Assembly: GCA_029948255.1 (NCBI GenBank)
Contig: JALIZF010001248.1
Span: 1 to 64,000 of the forward strand
Direction of reading: 5' to 3'
Source of the DNA: Telmatactis stephensoni
Lineage: Eukaryota > Cnidaria > Anthozoa > Actiniaria > Isophelliidae
Length of the DNA: 64,000 bases
The position numbers and the translations under genes are program-made. Below are positions 45,364 through 56,689 of the stretch, in pieces (position 1 is the stretch's first letter; every line of letters begins with the position of its first letter). The notes below the pieces were generated by a model that did not search any database, was not told where the DNA came from, and saw only the letters and a list, made by a program, of their open reading frames with translations.

Positions 45364-45745
45364 TAATGCCTGGTTCACGCTAACGACGCAAGACGACGCA
45401 AGACAACACAAGACGACGCAAGACAACGGAAAACCACGCAAGACCACGCACGATGAGTCAACACAACGCATGCAAGACGACGCAAGACAACGCAAGACGA
45501 CGCAAGACAACGAAATACGACGCAAGACAACGCAAGACAACGAAAGACGACGCAAGACGAAGCAAGACAACGCAAGACGACGCAAGACGACGAACTGGGA
45601 CAGCGAAAGACGACGCAAACCCGCGCAAGAAAAATAAAACTTTCCGTTCTTTTACGCTAGCGTTTATGCTTGCGTCGCTATTTTTACAAGTGAAAACACG
45701 AGCTTGGCGTTGTCTTGCTTCGATAGTGAAAACCAGGCTATCGTT
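45364..45745 (+). repeat. (ACGCAAGACG)n minisatellite within a foldback
   Basis: About 25 units of a 10-bp repeat (ACGCAAGACG/A) run from 45386 to about 45625. The outer ends GCCTGGTTCACGC and, inverted, GTGAAAACCAGGC suggest the array sits inside a MITE. Long frames on both strands here are repeat artefacts. Confidence 0.75.
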
Positions 45746-46748
45746 TTCACTGTTCTCCGATTGTGCTGTATGTGCCACCTGATCGACGCCGTACACCAGA
45801 ACGTTCCATTTGAACACGCAAATAGGGGTGAGGGGAGGAAAGGGATGAGGGAAAGAGGTAACAAGCTATCCCTGAGTTCCGAGACTTAAATAAGCATTAA
45901 TCTTTATTTTTGAACTCAATATTTGCCATGATGTTTGAAAATATCAGTCATTTTGAGAGCATTTCTAACAGGGTATATTTAGCTTTCAACCTGGAAATGA
46001 CCGTTACTAGACATAATCATATCCACAGATAATCAGACTGGGAAGCCTGAGTGGTAGCTGTGCTTGTGAATGAGTGTTGCCCCGTGAAAGATTTTAGTTG
46101 CTTGTGAAAGACTTGTATACTGTGAAACTTTGTTGTGTTCTGTGAGAGATTGTTGTGTTTCACGAAACTTTGTTGTGTTCAGTGAAAGATTGTTGTGTTC
46201 CACGAGACTTTAATGTGTTCTGTGAAAGATTGTTGTGTTCCATAAAACTTTGTTGTGTTTTCAAAGGAATTTTGCATTGTGTTTTGCCCCTGTGGGCCAC
46301 CGTAATCTTTCCATTGAAACTCTGCGAATTTTAATCAGAACGTTAAAGGGGAACCAGCACCAAAGCCGTTCTGGTGACGTCATACACTCAACTTAAGCAT
46401 TCAGCTGCATACATTTCTTTATGTTTTGTTTCTTAAACAATTATATTTCTTTAACACTAAAAATTTGTGAAGGCGTTTTCTTACATTGTTTAGGCTATGG
46501 ATTAATATTCTGACCAGTTTTCTTCAGCAAGAAATATCTAGTTTCCTGAATGCCCGATTAGCGTTATGTCAAGGATTAACCAGTGGTTCGATTAGCGCTA
46601 ATTGAGCATTCAGGAACTCTGGCCTGAACTAGCTTGATGTCTGTAGAATAGACCTAAATAATGAAACTACAAAAGACTACGAGCACTTTTATATTAAATT
46701 AAAGCTACACGGAAAGGAAAGAAGTCGAAACAAGTGTGAGGTGATCCG

Positions 46749-47083
46749 AAAAAGTGCAACGCCGTGCGGCAAGATTTGTGTCTTCTAACTACACAGATTA
46801 CGAACCTGGTGCCATGACTAACATCCTCAAGAACCTTGGTTGGCAACCACTCGAAGAACGAAGGAAATTAGCAAGAATAATCCTTTTCAACAAGGGGATA
46901 CATGATCTGGCTGCTCTACCCCTGGACGTCCTCACCAAACCGACAAGAAAATCAAGGCATATGCACTCTGAGTACTTTGTCCCTATTTTTGCAAGAACGA
47001 ATATATATAAATTCAGTTTTGTTCCACGCACCATTACTGACTGGAACAGTCTATCTCAGTCTGAAATCGACAATTTACTGAAT
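46749..47083 (+). pseudogene. 5'-truncated non-LTR retrotransposon, RT C-terminal end
   Basis: The frame reads KVQRRAARFV, then LGWQPLEERRKLARIILFNK, and ends with FVPRTITDWNSLSQSEI. This is the characteristic last segment of CR1/jockey-type LINE ORF2. It ends about 85 codons after the LGWQ block, as expected. The reverse transcriptase core and endonuclease are missing. Confidence 0.85.
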
Positions 47084-47089
47084 TAAGTT

Positions 47090-47290
47090 ACTTACATATT
47101 TATTATTATAGACCTATTGGAACAATCTTTATTTACTTATTATTATATATTTTTTGGAACAATTATTTAAGTCAACAAACGACAATCTATTAAATTAAGT
47201 CATCTATTTATTATTATCTATTATTGTTATTTATCTATTTATTATTATCTATTTATGTTATTATCTATTATTATCTATTTATTACTCACG
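47090..47290 (+). repeat. AT-rich tail after the LINE fragment
   Basis: Irregular repeats of TTATTATCTATTTA follow the LINE stop directly. A simple-repeat 3' tail is typical of CR1/RTE-like elements. Confidence 0.6.
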
Positions 47291-47870
47291 TCGATTTGAG
47301 TTAACACGCTGTGCATTATATGTTATTTATAACGTAGCACATTATAATAAAGTGAAGATATAGAATTTAACTCGGGACCTCTCGTATCAGAAAGCCGCGC
47401 ATACACTTGCTTCTTGGTATTTCTGCCAGCAATGTTTCTGTTTCAACTGAAATCCATGTTATCATATTACTCATTTCCAGTCGTCGGTTGAGAGCCAGCT
47501 AGTTGAGACGCGTGACTGGTAAAACCGCTTGGAGACGACACTACTGACAAACATCTGCGCATGCGTGCATATTACCATGTTCTCTTGAAATGAAATGCTC
47601 GTGTTCTCGGTGTATACATAAAATTTTTCTTGTATACTTTTGTGAGACAAAGATATTGCATTAATGAAGACATTACGTGAATACTGGCCCTATGTTTCAA
47701 ATGAGCGTGCGCAGACGTTTTCCACTAGTGTCCTTGGAGACGTTTTTTCAGTCTTTTGACGGTGATGACCTTGCGCAAACTCTTATTCTGGCATCTTTGT
47801 ATCTTAGTATCTCCGTACCTCTGTATCTTTGTATCTGTCTCTCTGCATCTCGAAATAGACGGAGTCCTAA

Positions 47871-48007
47871 AAATGGAGCAGATTTCGTATGTGTGAGACG
47901 TACCGTGCCGTACCGTGGTCGCGTTGTGTAATAAAAACATTCGAAATTCCTGCCGTAACCGTGCCGTGCGTTGCCGTTTTCATAGCCATACCAAATCTGC
48001 TCCATCC
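47871..48007. mobile_element. short foldback element
   Basis: ATGGAGCAGATTTCGTATG at the left is matched inverted by CATACCAAATCTGCTCCAT at the right, with CCGTGCCGTACCGTG and complementary words inside. Confidence 0.65.
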
Positions 48008-48120
48008 ACATTCTTGACGCGACCGCGCCATAGACTCCCACTGATAGCCAGAGACATGCGCAAGCGCGTATATATATATTGCTGGTTTGCGCAGCTACTC
48101 GATAGGCTTCGCCTCAATTA

Positions 48121-49564
48121 AAAGGAGAAAAATCAAACATTATTTATGATCAGGGTACAAAATTCTTGAATTTATTTGATATTAACAACTAATAAGATAT
48201 ATATACATTCATTGTAGATTGATAAATATTACTTTGCAAATATTTTACATGTAACAAAAAACATGTCAGAACCACCATATGGTCATTAATTCTACAGCTA
48301 AAAAATTCAATTGCAATATTTTTCTTTCAATCGAACACATGCATATCAATATATACCTTTGCGTATACAAAGATGTCGTCACTGTGTCGTCTTACAGTAT
48401 ATTAATTTGAAATGTCAGGGTTTTGATTCGTACATTCTACAAGACCTGCTTAGATCTCGCCTACACGGCAAAATATTGGTTTTTTTTTTGACCAGCCAGA
48501 AAAGGGAAACAGTGATTCTTACAAAACATGGCGATGTGTGGATAACGTGGAATTGTATTAAAAATATCATTATTGATTTTGTGCACTTATCTATAAATGT
48601 AAAGCTCCGCGGATGGTTGGTTCCGGAAGCACTCCTCCCAAGGGGACTTGACAGTTTCAAAAAGGCCAGAATCAAATTCTCTAGATATGAACAAGTCAAA
48701 TTTCCACCCTAGAATAATGTTTCAGTCACAGTGAAGCTCCCGATGAGTTCTAGGTTTGTCAAGTGGCAACTTCGTTCATTCATGGCGCAGCGAGAGGAGG
48801 GAGGGGCGATCGTTTTCGGCTTGGGCCTCGTGTGTGTAATGGGTGACGTCAATGTTATCACTTTAAAATTTTACCTTTAAACTAAATGACAATATTTTTA
48901 GAATTCGATTCGAACGCTGTCAGGCAAATATATTTCACAACTGAGTTGCTGGTGGTCTAAAAATAGTCCAAATGCGGGATATCACGTGATGCGATTGTCT
49001 CAGTGTCTTGGTTATGCTCTCCTGTATCTTTATCTCAGGCCGAAGGCATAGGTTAGACTTATTAGAAAAAATTAAATAGAGCAAATTTTCAGTTATTTTT
49101 GTTGTGTCGAAAAATTTCAAACTCGCCCCCTTTGGCTCAGGCCTTCCTACGGCTCTGAGTCATATCGTGGTTTTGTTATCTAATTCGTGGTCTTGGTAAT
49201 GACGAACTCTTTGCCTTGGACGGAGATCCTCCCTAAGGAGACATCCAAAAACAATATCAATCAATCAATACAGCAACACTGTATTACTGGTGTGTCAGCA
49301 ATACATCATCATGCAATATATATATATACTTGAAGTATATAAAGTATTCAATTATTCAAGCCTCCCATCCTTATTGGCCTTTTCCCCCTAAAAGGACTTC
49401 TCATCTAGTCATTTTCACCCCTTTCCAATTAGAAAGAAGGATGGGTGGAGTGATACGTGGCTATATATACAAACTATCTGGAACCTTGCCTTCTTTGGGA
49501 CATATACACTCACGCATATATAAAGGGGGATATAGCAAAGAAATAACATTCTTAATTTACGTAC
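48121..49564. other. non-coding stretch, possible 3' region of the kinesin gene
   Basis: A 133-codon + frame (48311-48712) has no recognisable domain or splice context. The last kinesin exon must lie here or beyond if the donor at 49564 is used, but I could not find it. Confidence 0.35.
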
Positions 49565-52500
49565 TTCATATTCTCTGAGCCTGTCCTTCATCTGTACAGC
49601 AGAAGCAGTTTCAGTTTTCTTGGTGGCCTGGCCTAATTCTACTGTTCGTACGCGTTGTGCAAAAACAAGACTGCACACAGTTTCTCCGGCGTTTTTCTCA
49701 ACTGGAGCAACTTGGACAACCATGAGGGTCTTGGAGTCACCGCCTGTGTACCAATACAAAATAGTTGTGATACAAAAGTGTTTCGGATGTTATGGAAGTG
49801 TTTTTTTAATGCCTGAGAAAAAATGTTGAGTACAGACAAAATGACCGAGAAAAAGTTTGAACGCGCATATACACATACACAAATATGATCAAACAACTCA
49901 CAGCGTTCTTACCGAGAGATTCTTGAAGCAAGTACGTTAATTTAGAGTTCCTATAAGGAACATGAGAATTCTTGTTTTTCAGGGCGTGGATGACATCCCC
50001 GAGGCATGACAATGACTTGTTAATGTTTTGGGCTTCTTTCATCCGTGCTCCTTCTGAACCACTTTTTGAGATCCTCTCACTTCCAGCTAAATCGACCAGG
50101 TTGAGCTTGCCTGGAAAGCAAATCAAATAGTGAATAAAGACGATCCTCCACAAACTTACCGGCCAAGGTAACCGTTGTGGAGAGACTCAACCGTTTAGCT
50201 AAAACGATCAAATTAACTGATCAATCAAAAGCGAATGAGAGAATAATGGAACCACTCAAAACACGGGCGAGCGAATTAAATTAATGTACACAAGTATTAG
50301 TATAATACTGAAAATTGTCACATGGAGACTAAGGTAAAAGCTCTAGAAAGAAAACAACCAGAAATTTTCATGTTATGTACCAGTTGATTAGGTATGAACA
50401 CAGGCAGCCCAAGCTCATTATCTGACAACGTTAAACAGTTCAAATACACGTAAATTCATGGAGTCGAAAATACGACTTCTGACGAATGAAATTACAGAAT
50501 ACAATAAAATGACATTCTATGTCCCTTGTAAAGTTATTTTAATTGTAAATAAAGCCTTATTTCACGTTTTTTTTTTACGATCTCCCTCCCCGCCCTACTA
50601 AGAAGAGGGGCTAAGAAGAGAATAATGAGCTTGGGCTGCCTGTGGTATGAAATACAAGTATTTCACAACGTTTTTGATGATAGCTGCATACTAAAATATA
50701 ACCTAACACATGGAAAGCCAATAGTTTCATGGTGTAAAAATACTAGGTTTTATCCCTCTCTTTCCTGTCCCACACTGGGGTTGGGTGCAAGGGTACTAAT
50801 GCCTACCTGTTGTTCTTGTACCAGTGGATTTGTTTATCCCCACTACAGTGGTACAAAGAAGCGCATGAGAACGAGACGAATGCTCGTTCATGTCGGTAAA
50901 GGCTGTAGCTCTGTTCTGTTTGCCGAGTTCAAACACCTAGGGAAGGATGACAAAATTTGCTTTAAACGTAGATGAACAAGCTGAGAGGAAGAGAAATAGT
51001 GCGAGTGGGGAAAGTAGGACAAATTGATGAAAGGAAAGAATGAAGAAAGCAAAATGCGAAGTGGGAAGGGAAAGGATGAATAAAGAGAATGGAAGAAAAA
51101 AAAAGCTGTAAATACTGATAATAAAGTTAGTTAGTCAACAGCCAGAAAAAAGAAAGAAAAACCAAGAAGCAAAATGAATTCACAAAACAAACAAACAAAC
51201 AAACAAGCTAATAAACATAAACAAAACACACACAAACAAACAACAAACGAACGAACAAGCAAACAAACAACCAAGGAAGCAAGCAAACAAGCAAACAAAT
51301 AACCAAACAAACAAACAAACAAACGAGCGAATGAGTAAATACGGTACATAACTAAAGGATTACCAAAGACATGTAAAAACCTACCTCATTAAGTTCCTCT
51401 AAGTTAGAAACAGTGACCTCGCGTAGACCAGGCACAAATAGTCCCTCTTTGCCTTGCTTTATGTCAAGTTTAGCTGAGGGATCATCACCAAGGAGATCAC
51501 GTAGCATTTCATTATAGATCTCCATCACACTGACACTGATATTGTAATGCCAGTCACCTCGATCTGCTGTTTCTTCAAACAACAGTTGTAAGGCACGTTG
51601 ATTTATGCCAGGATTTTGTCGAGGGCCCTGTAGAATAACAAGTTCTTAAAATAACTGTCCGTAATAATGAGGTTTTATAAGCAAAGATTTTGAAGTATAA
51701 AGGCAATAAAATAAGAGAAAGTAGCGCGACATTTCGGTGTCGACAAGGCACCGTTATCAAGAGAAGTGAATTATAAAGTCAATGCAAGAGACCATAATAG
51801 TATTATGGTCTCTTAGTCAATGTCAATGATATCACAAGAAGAAAACGGCGTTGTCATATTAAAGCGCTACTTTTTACAAGAGATCTACAGATGTGGGGGC
51901 AATTTGAGGTGGTCGTAAAAGAGGGATGTCCGTACCGCAAGGTGTTATTTAACAATGAAGGGATAAAGTCTTATTTAAGACAGACTAACAACTTTACCTC
52001 CATAGTAAACGTTTTGCCACTGCCAGTCTGACCATAAGCAAATATGCAGACGTTATAACCATCGATACACGATATCACTAATGGTTTGACTTCATCGAAC
52101 ACCTAAAATCAAGACAAAAGATATATAACAAATATGATCGCCATCACTTCAGTATCATCTGAATCATCATGCATCACTTCAGTATCATCATCACATCATC
52201 ATCATCATCATCATTATCATCATCGTTATTGTTACCTCTTGCTGTGTGGACGTGGGCTTAAACACACGGTCCATTTCGTAAGTATTGCTTCTTCCTCTAG
52301 AAATAACGCTCAACAAAGCGTCATCGTCCTCGTCAAAAGAAACAACGTTTGTCGCCATTTTCCCGCCACCGTCCTCGCGTATCACGGGTCTTACTCGACA
52401 GTACACTCGAATGTTGCCTTTTAGATCCACTAGTTCGTTATGGTATTTCTTCCGTAAAGACATCTCTTTACGATATTTTGTTACCAGTTCTTTGTTCCGT

Positions 52501-53792
52501 CCATCAATACCTTCTATTCTTTCAAGAATCTGAGAAATAAGACATCAATATACAGTCAAATTGGACAGTACACTTTTATATTTCCAGGCGTCAGCCAGTT
52601 GAATAAATCCTGAGTGATCTGTCTGTCTCTCATAGCAGCAGCAGCAGCAATCAAGCAAACAGTTCATTCCCTGTGACAGGACGGCAAACATGACAGCTGC
52701 AAGACATTCATGAACAATGAACACTGATTAGTCTGGCGAACAGAATAAGATGCGGGATTGCGGAAACCAATACATTTTATTAGAACATGGCCAACGCTTC
52801 TCCTAATTTACATACGACTTCTGCAATCCAGCACCTTAGAGGTCGATCACCACCACCATGACGATCTAATTATAGCAAAGTCAGTGCTGCACGTGAGAAA
52901 ATACCCTACTTATCAACAGCACATTACAGCAGTTTACATATGATACGGCACGGTCACGACACGGTAACGACACGGCACCGACATGGCACGGTAACGACAC
53001 GGTCACGAAAGGGTTTTCCGATATTGTCATACATGTTTATCAAACGCACCATACAAATGAGCATTTGACAATAAAAGTGCTGTAGTGAAATTACCTGTCG
53101 TTGTATTTCTCGTATCGATGGTTTAATGGCTGTTCCCATCTTCAGACAGTCTATTTTGAGGTCTTTATACTGTCTCTTGAGTTGCTGGACTACAGTAGAG
53201 AGAAGCTTGACTTGAAGGACAGTGTTGTCTAACTTGGCTTTCATCATTCTGGTTGCCTTATCAGAGTTACGCTTTTCTTCTTGAAGAAGTTGTTTGTTTT
53301 CTAGTTCCAGCTTCTCTCTTTCTCTTTGCGTTTGCTTATGTAGCAACTCTACATCACCTTTAAGTTTATAAACCTACAAAAAACCCCAACATAATTGAGC
53401 CAATGATAGCGTGTGAAATATTCTATGACGTCATGTGTATGCGTGCACTTTCAGAGAGTTCACACACTTCTCGACTAGTCAGAGCTCGCGGTTCTATACG
53501 CGGTTAAAAATCAGAATAGGCGATTTGGCATCCATTGCTTTGCAAATTTGCAGCAGGCCTATTGTTCGTGCTATCGTTCTTAACACGATCGTTACATAAA
53601 TCACGTTAACGTTACCTCATTTTCCAAAGATCTTATCTTGTCGTCCTTTTCTCGCAAAGAGCCTTCTAGCCTGTGACAATCTTTGAGCGAATCTCTTAGA
53701 TTAGAACACTCTGCAAGTACTTGTTGCTCTCTTGTTGTGGCTTCGATATTTGAAGCTCTGAGAGATTTTATCTCAGACTGAAGGGCTGCATT
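49565..53792 (-). CDS. KIFC3: C-terminal motor kinesin-14 (KIFC3-like), partial
   Basis: Eight minus-strand exons: 53616-53792, 53095-53373, 52236-52529, 51998-52102, 51385-51627, 50807-50936, 49913-50110 and 49565-49743. They join in phase to 535 residues. The first two encode a coiled coil ([19 protein letters not shown]). The motor starts at [15 protein letters not shown], directly after the coiled coil as in minus-end kinesins. It has P-loop [11 protein letters not shown], switch I NEHSSRSH, switch II DLAGSE, then [12 protein letters not shown] and [20 protein letters not shown]. All catalytic motifs are intact. KIFC3-type motors move to microtubule minus ends and act at junctions and organelles. 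N-terminal exons are missing, presumably beyond 64000, and the C-terminal tail was not found. Confidence 0.92.
51183..51330 (+). repeat. (AAAC)n-like simple repeat in a kinesin intron
   Basis: Imperfect AAAC/AAGC units. Confidence 0.85.
51788..51815. repeat. 27-bp near-perfect palindrome
   Basis: AGAGACCATAAT-AGT-ATTATGGTCTCT, in the intron between kinesin exons. It is a compact relative of the hairpin at 8862-8904. Confidence 0.75.
52134..52228 (+). repeat. (ATC)n-rich simple repeat next to a kinesin donor
   Basis: Trinucleotide CAT/ATC units end a few bases before the donor of kinesin exon 52236-52529. Confidence 0.8.
52943..53010 (+). repeat. CACGGTAACGA minisatellite
   Basis: About six imperfect 11-12-bp units of CACGGTMACGA. 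A similar word set (CCGTGCCGTACCGTG) is in the foldback at 47871. Confidence 0.7.
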
Positions 53793-54190
53793 CTAAGAAA
53801 AGAAAGTACCATTACACAAACTTTATCTTGGTTAATAACCATGGATTATCGTCATTATTATTGCATTCATTTGGTCGTCCATTCAAACGATATGATTTTA
53901 TTTCAACACTTGCTCTCTAGTAAACACATCTCTTTATGAGATCATAGCTTGAGTCTGTAAAGACCACACACATGATGCTTTGTCCCATGACGGAACATTT
54001 TCTGAATTTGCACATAACTAGATTGAGAGCAGAGCCAAGCTCTACATGTATTTGTACACAAGCTAATTATAAGACAATATCCAGTCTGAAATGCAAGGCT
54101 GCAGCCAAAGCAATTTTTCTATACATATTCCTGTTTTAGAAAAAGTTGATGTTGGTCAATCTGAATCTAAATCTGATTTTGTTGCTGTTG

Positions 54191-54192
<2 letters not shown>
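53793..54192. other. kinesin intron sequence before the Penelope block
   Basis: No further kinesin exon was recognised here. Confidence 0.4.

Positions 54193-54230
<38 letters not shown>
54193..54230. repeat. (TA)n tract, left border of the Penelope palindrome
   Basis: An almost pure TA run. The 3' end of the minus-strand Penelope copy abuts it. Confidence 0.9.
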
Positions 54231-54232
<2 letters not shown>

Positions 54233-54282
54233 AAGATCATTGAAAATGTTTTCCAAAGAGTGCTCGACATTGTAGGAGCATG

Positions 54283-56424
54283 ATATGAAATATATTAGTC
54301 AAAGACTAGGATAAATGATTCATTGTTTTATTGCTACAAGCTGGTTTCGTATGATCGTCAGAGACGATCACACTCATCAGGCAAGTTACAATGAATGACC
54401 GTTAAAATTTTGCTGGTGGTTTTAAAATATCTCGTGACCTATAATGGTATTATGTTACATGACAGTTTTTGAGCGCGAATTTGTTTCTGTGTCTACACCG
54501 GCTAGCTAATTCATTACGTCTATTTAAGGAACATAAATGTTTTTTACAAATTATTATGAATTTCTCGCTTAAACATAAATTACATTTTTTAGTGATATTG
54601 CTGTAAGGTTCGCATTTTTTGATAATTTTCCATGTAATATTGTAATTTTTGTTTTCCTCTTTGAGTTTCCAAACGTATTTTGAGAGTTCTGTTTCATTTC
54701 TTCGGTTCTTTAGCTTTAGTGATGTTTTGTGGTTTCTGAATCTTTCTTTGAAATTTGTTGCTAGGCCTACGTAAGTTTCTGTTGTTGTGTCTGTTGTTAC
54801 GGTTGCTTGGTAGATAACGTTTGTTTGTAGGCACTTGCCTTCTAATGGGCATTCTGTTATCTTTCTACAGTTGCATTCTTTGTTAGTTTTGTTTAACTGT
54901 TCTGGTTCTTGTTCGGTGGAGAGTATTTTTTTGTTGTGCGATGCTATGATGGATTTGATGTTAGGCATACAAGAATAGCTTATTTTGAGGGTGTGTCTAT
55001 TGAAGATCTTGTGTAATGGATGGTTTATGGGGAAGCATTTGTCGACAGCGTTGAGGAATTTTCGTCCCAGGTTAGTTTTCAAGTTGCCGTTCCATGGCGG
55101 GTTATACCAAGTAATGTTTCTTTTCCGGTTCTTTTTACGCTTAATACCATTGGTTGTTGGTTGGAACGTTAATTTATGGTCATGTCCGCTATTGAGAAGT
55201 GCTTCTTGGTACGGGTTAATGGTTTCGTTAAATGCGTCTTCGTTAGATGCGATATTAGAAAGTCTTTGGTTAATGTTAGATGGTATGTTTTTTAGTAATG
55301 TTGGTGGATGGTTACTTTGTTTATGGACGTATAGTAGTTTGTTATTGGGTTTCATGTATGGTTTATATGTGCCGTTAGTTAGGTTAAATGTTACATCTAG
55401 AAAATTAACGATTTTTTTGTTAGCTTCTATAGTTATCTTTAAGTCGTTGTCTTTGAAGGCTTTCGTTATTTTCTTCTTGATGGCATCTATTTGCTTAGGT
55501 GTCGCTTTACATGCAATTAGCCCATCATCACGGTATAGTCCTACTTTGTTGTGTAAAGTAGGCGTGATAAGCGATAGCATGTAGAGGCCTATCAGTTCGC
55601 ATGTTTCAGCACCGTCATACGATCCCATCGTAACGTCGAACATGTTTACAGTGTCTTTCTTTGTCCATGTTGCATTATTGTGGTGTAGAAGGGATCTTTT
55701 GGCGTGGATTATGATGTCTTTATCTTGAGGAGTTATGTTAGTAAATTGCGATGCGTAGTTAAGGGCTTTTTTTAGAAGTTTTTCTGTTATGGATGGGTAA
55801 AATTCACAGACATCGAAGGTTATGAAAGCATGTTTCTCTTTGTCTGGTAAGCGTTTAAACCATTCAATTGTGTCGTTAGTGCTACGCCAGAGGTTGACTT
55901 TGGTGGATTGTATTATAGATCTGTTAATTCTGTCTAGGATTTGTTTACTAATTATTCCAGTTTCAGATTTTGTAGGGTTGATTAGTCTGCATGTAGGTTT
56001 GTTGACAAAGTCTGGTTTGTGGTCTTTCAGTGTTATAAAAGGATCTTTTGGTGCTGTTACTTCAATTCTATCATCGAGGTTAAGGTTCATTGCTATATCT
56101 TTGTCTTTAGTGGTTATATCGTTCTTGGTCTTTTCATCAGTTTTTTTATATGATTTAGTTACGTTCTTGCTTAATAATGTTCTGTATTCTTCAGGTTGTA
56201 ATTTATAGTAGTTAGTAGTTTTGTCAGCTTTTACAAATACATTAGGGTCTGATTGGATGTCTTTGATGTCTTGCTTTAGTTTGGTTTGTAGATCGTTGGT
56301 GTAGATGTTAGGTTTAAACTCAATGGATTGTATAATATTTAGCATGGAGTCTTCAAATTCGCTTAATTCTTTTACATGAGGGGCAGATCGTCTTGACTTG
56401 AAGCCATAGTTTTCTTTACTGGTA
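54283..56424 (-). repeat. left arm of a 2142-bp inverted repeat
   Basis: Complementary to 56611-58752; every paired position I compared sums to 113035, so there is no length difference. The encoded proteins are identical over 631 residues. The spacer between arms is 186 bp. Confidence 0.93.
54318..54396 (-). ncRNA. hammerhead ribozyme, minus-strand Penelope copy
   Basis: This is the same 79-nt motif as at 58639-58717, on the opposite strand and downstream of the RT ORF stop. It has CTGATGA, an 11-bp stem II, GAAA, a 2-bp stem III and a stem I closed on both sides. Confidence 0.88.
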
Positions 56425-56576
56425 CTTGGATTGGGATTGAGAAAAAAATGTGCTTTCCAACGCATACGGTGTAGCAGAGATTCTGTTTTTTGGATCAGTG
56501 AATGTAGATACGAGTTTTTACTTGCCAGCGGGATGTTCTTGGTCGAATATCCAAAGTCTTTTGCTTGAAAATTCAT
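54450..56576 (-). CDS. Penelope-like retroelement ORF (RT + GIY-YIG), copy A
   Basis: An intact 708-residue frame starts at ATG with an in-frame TGA shortly upstream. The RT domain has motif A FITFDVCEFYPSI (Asp255), a motif B-like MGSYDGAETCELIG (318-330), and the catalytic YRDD (348-351). FLDVTFNL is at about 392. A Cys-rich linker, CNCRKITECPLEGKC (568-582), leads into a GIY-YIG endonuclease (VIYQA 587-591, TYVGLATNFKERFRNHK 601-617), then CNLC and CKKHLC (665-682). RT followed by GIY-YIG is diagnostic of endonuclease-bearing Penelope-like elements, which prime reverse transcription at nicked targets. The frame is undamaged, so the copy is young. It sits upstream of the kinesin exons in this window. 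Confidence 0.93.
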   Translation of the reverse strand: MNFQAKDFGYSTKNIPLASKNSYLHSLIQKTESLLHRMRWKAHFFLNPNPSTSKENYGFKSRRSAPHVKELSEFEDSMLNIIQSIEFKPNIYTNDLQTKLKQDIKDIQSDPNVFVKADKTTNYYKLQPEEYRTLLSKNVTKSYKKTDEKTKNDITTKDKDIAMNLNLDDRIEVTAPKDPFITLKDHKPDFVNKPTCRLINPTKSETGIISKQILDRINRSIIQSTKVNLWRSTNDTIEWFKRLPDKEKHAFITFDVCEFYPSITEKLLKKALNYASQFTNITPQDKDIIIHAKRSLLHHNNATWTKKDTVNMFDVTMGSYDGAETCELIGLYMLSLITPTLHNKVGLYRDDGLIACKATPKQIDAIKKKITKAFKDNDLKITIEANKKIVNFLDVTFNLTNGTYKPYMKPNNKLLYVHKQSNHPPTLLKNIPSNINQRLSNIASNEDAFNETINPYQEALLNSGHDHKLTFQPTTNGIKRKKNRKRNITWYNPPWNGNLKTNLGRKFLNAVDKCFPINHPLHKIFNRHTLKISYSCMPNIKSIIASHNKKILSTEQEPEQLNKTNKECNCRKITECPLEGKCLQTNVIYQATVTTDTTTETYVGLATNFKERFRNHKTSLKLKNRRNETELSKYVWKLKEENKNYNITWKIIKKCEPYSNITKKCNLCLSEKFIIICKKHLCSLNRRNELASRCRHRNKFALKNCHVT

Positions 56577-56689
56577 TTCTAACAGCGCTCAACTGATTTA
56601 CAGGAGCTTGTACCAGTAAAGAAAACTATGGCTTCAAGTCAAGACGATCTGCCCCTCATGTAAAAGAATTAAGCGAATTTGAAGACTCC

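Larger units (their letters stand above)
42076..46304. mobile_element. 4.2-kb foldback-type element with minisatellite TIRs
   Basis: The left end is TACGGTGGCCCACAGGGGCA and the right end is its exact complement. ATCTTT flanks both (42070-42075 and 46305-46310). The inverted ends extend about 220-260 bp and consist of a tandem array of about 24-bp units alternating AACACAACAAAGTTTCGTGG and AACACAACAATCTTTCACTG. The interior has no transposase-like frame. It carries nested foldbacks, a tRNA-like promoter pair and the ACGCAAGACG minisatellite. Tandem-repeat TIRs recall FB/Galileo elements, but the 6-bp duplication and family are not assigned. Confidence 0.8.

Noticed and set aside
45226..45817. 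Overlapping 60-130-codon frames on both strands
   Set aside because: All derive from the ACGCAAGACG minisatellite.
46754..47086. Stand-alone small gene
   Set aside because: The sequence is the conserved end of a LINE reverse transcriptase ORF with a simple-repeat tail.
48311..48712. 133-codon plus-strand frame
   Set aside because: No recognisable motif; its antisense is equally open. It could be UTR or chance.
50625..50975. 116-codon plus-strand frame
   Set aside because: It is antisense to the kinesin exon that encodes switch I (50807-50936).
54985..55584. 199-codon plus-strand frame
   Set aside because: Antisense to the Penelope ORF; the same frame recurs mirrored at 57451-58050 because of the palindrome.
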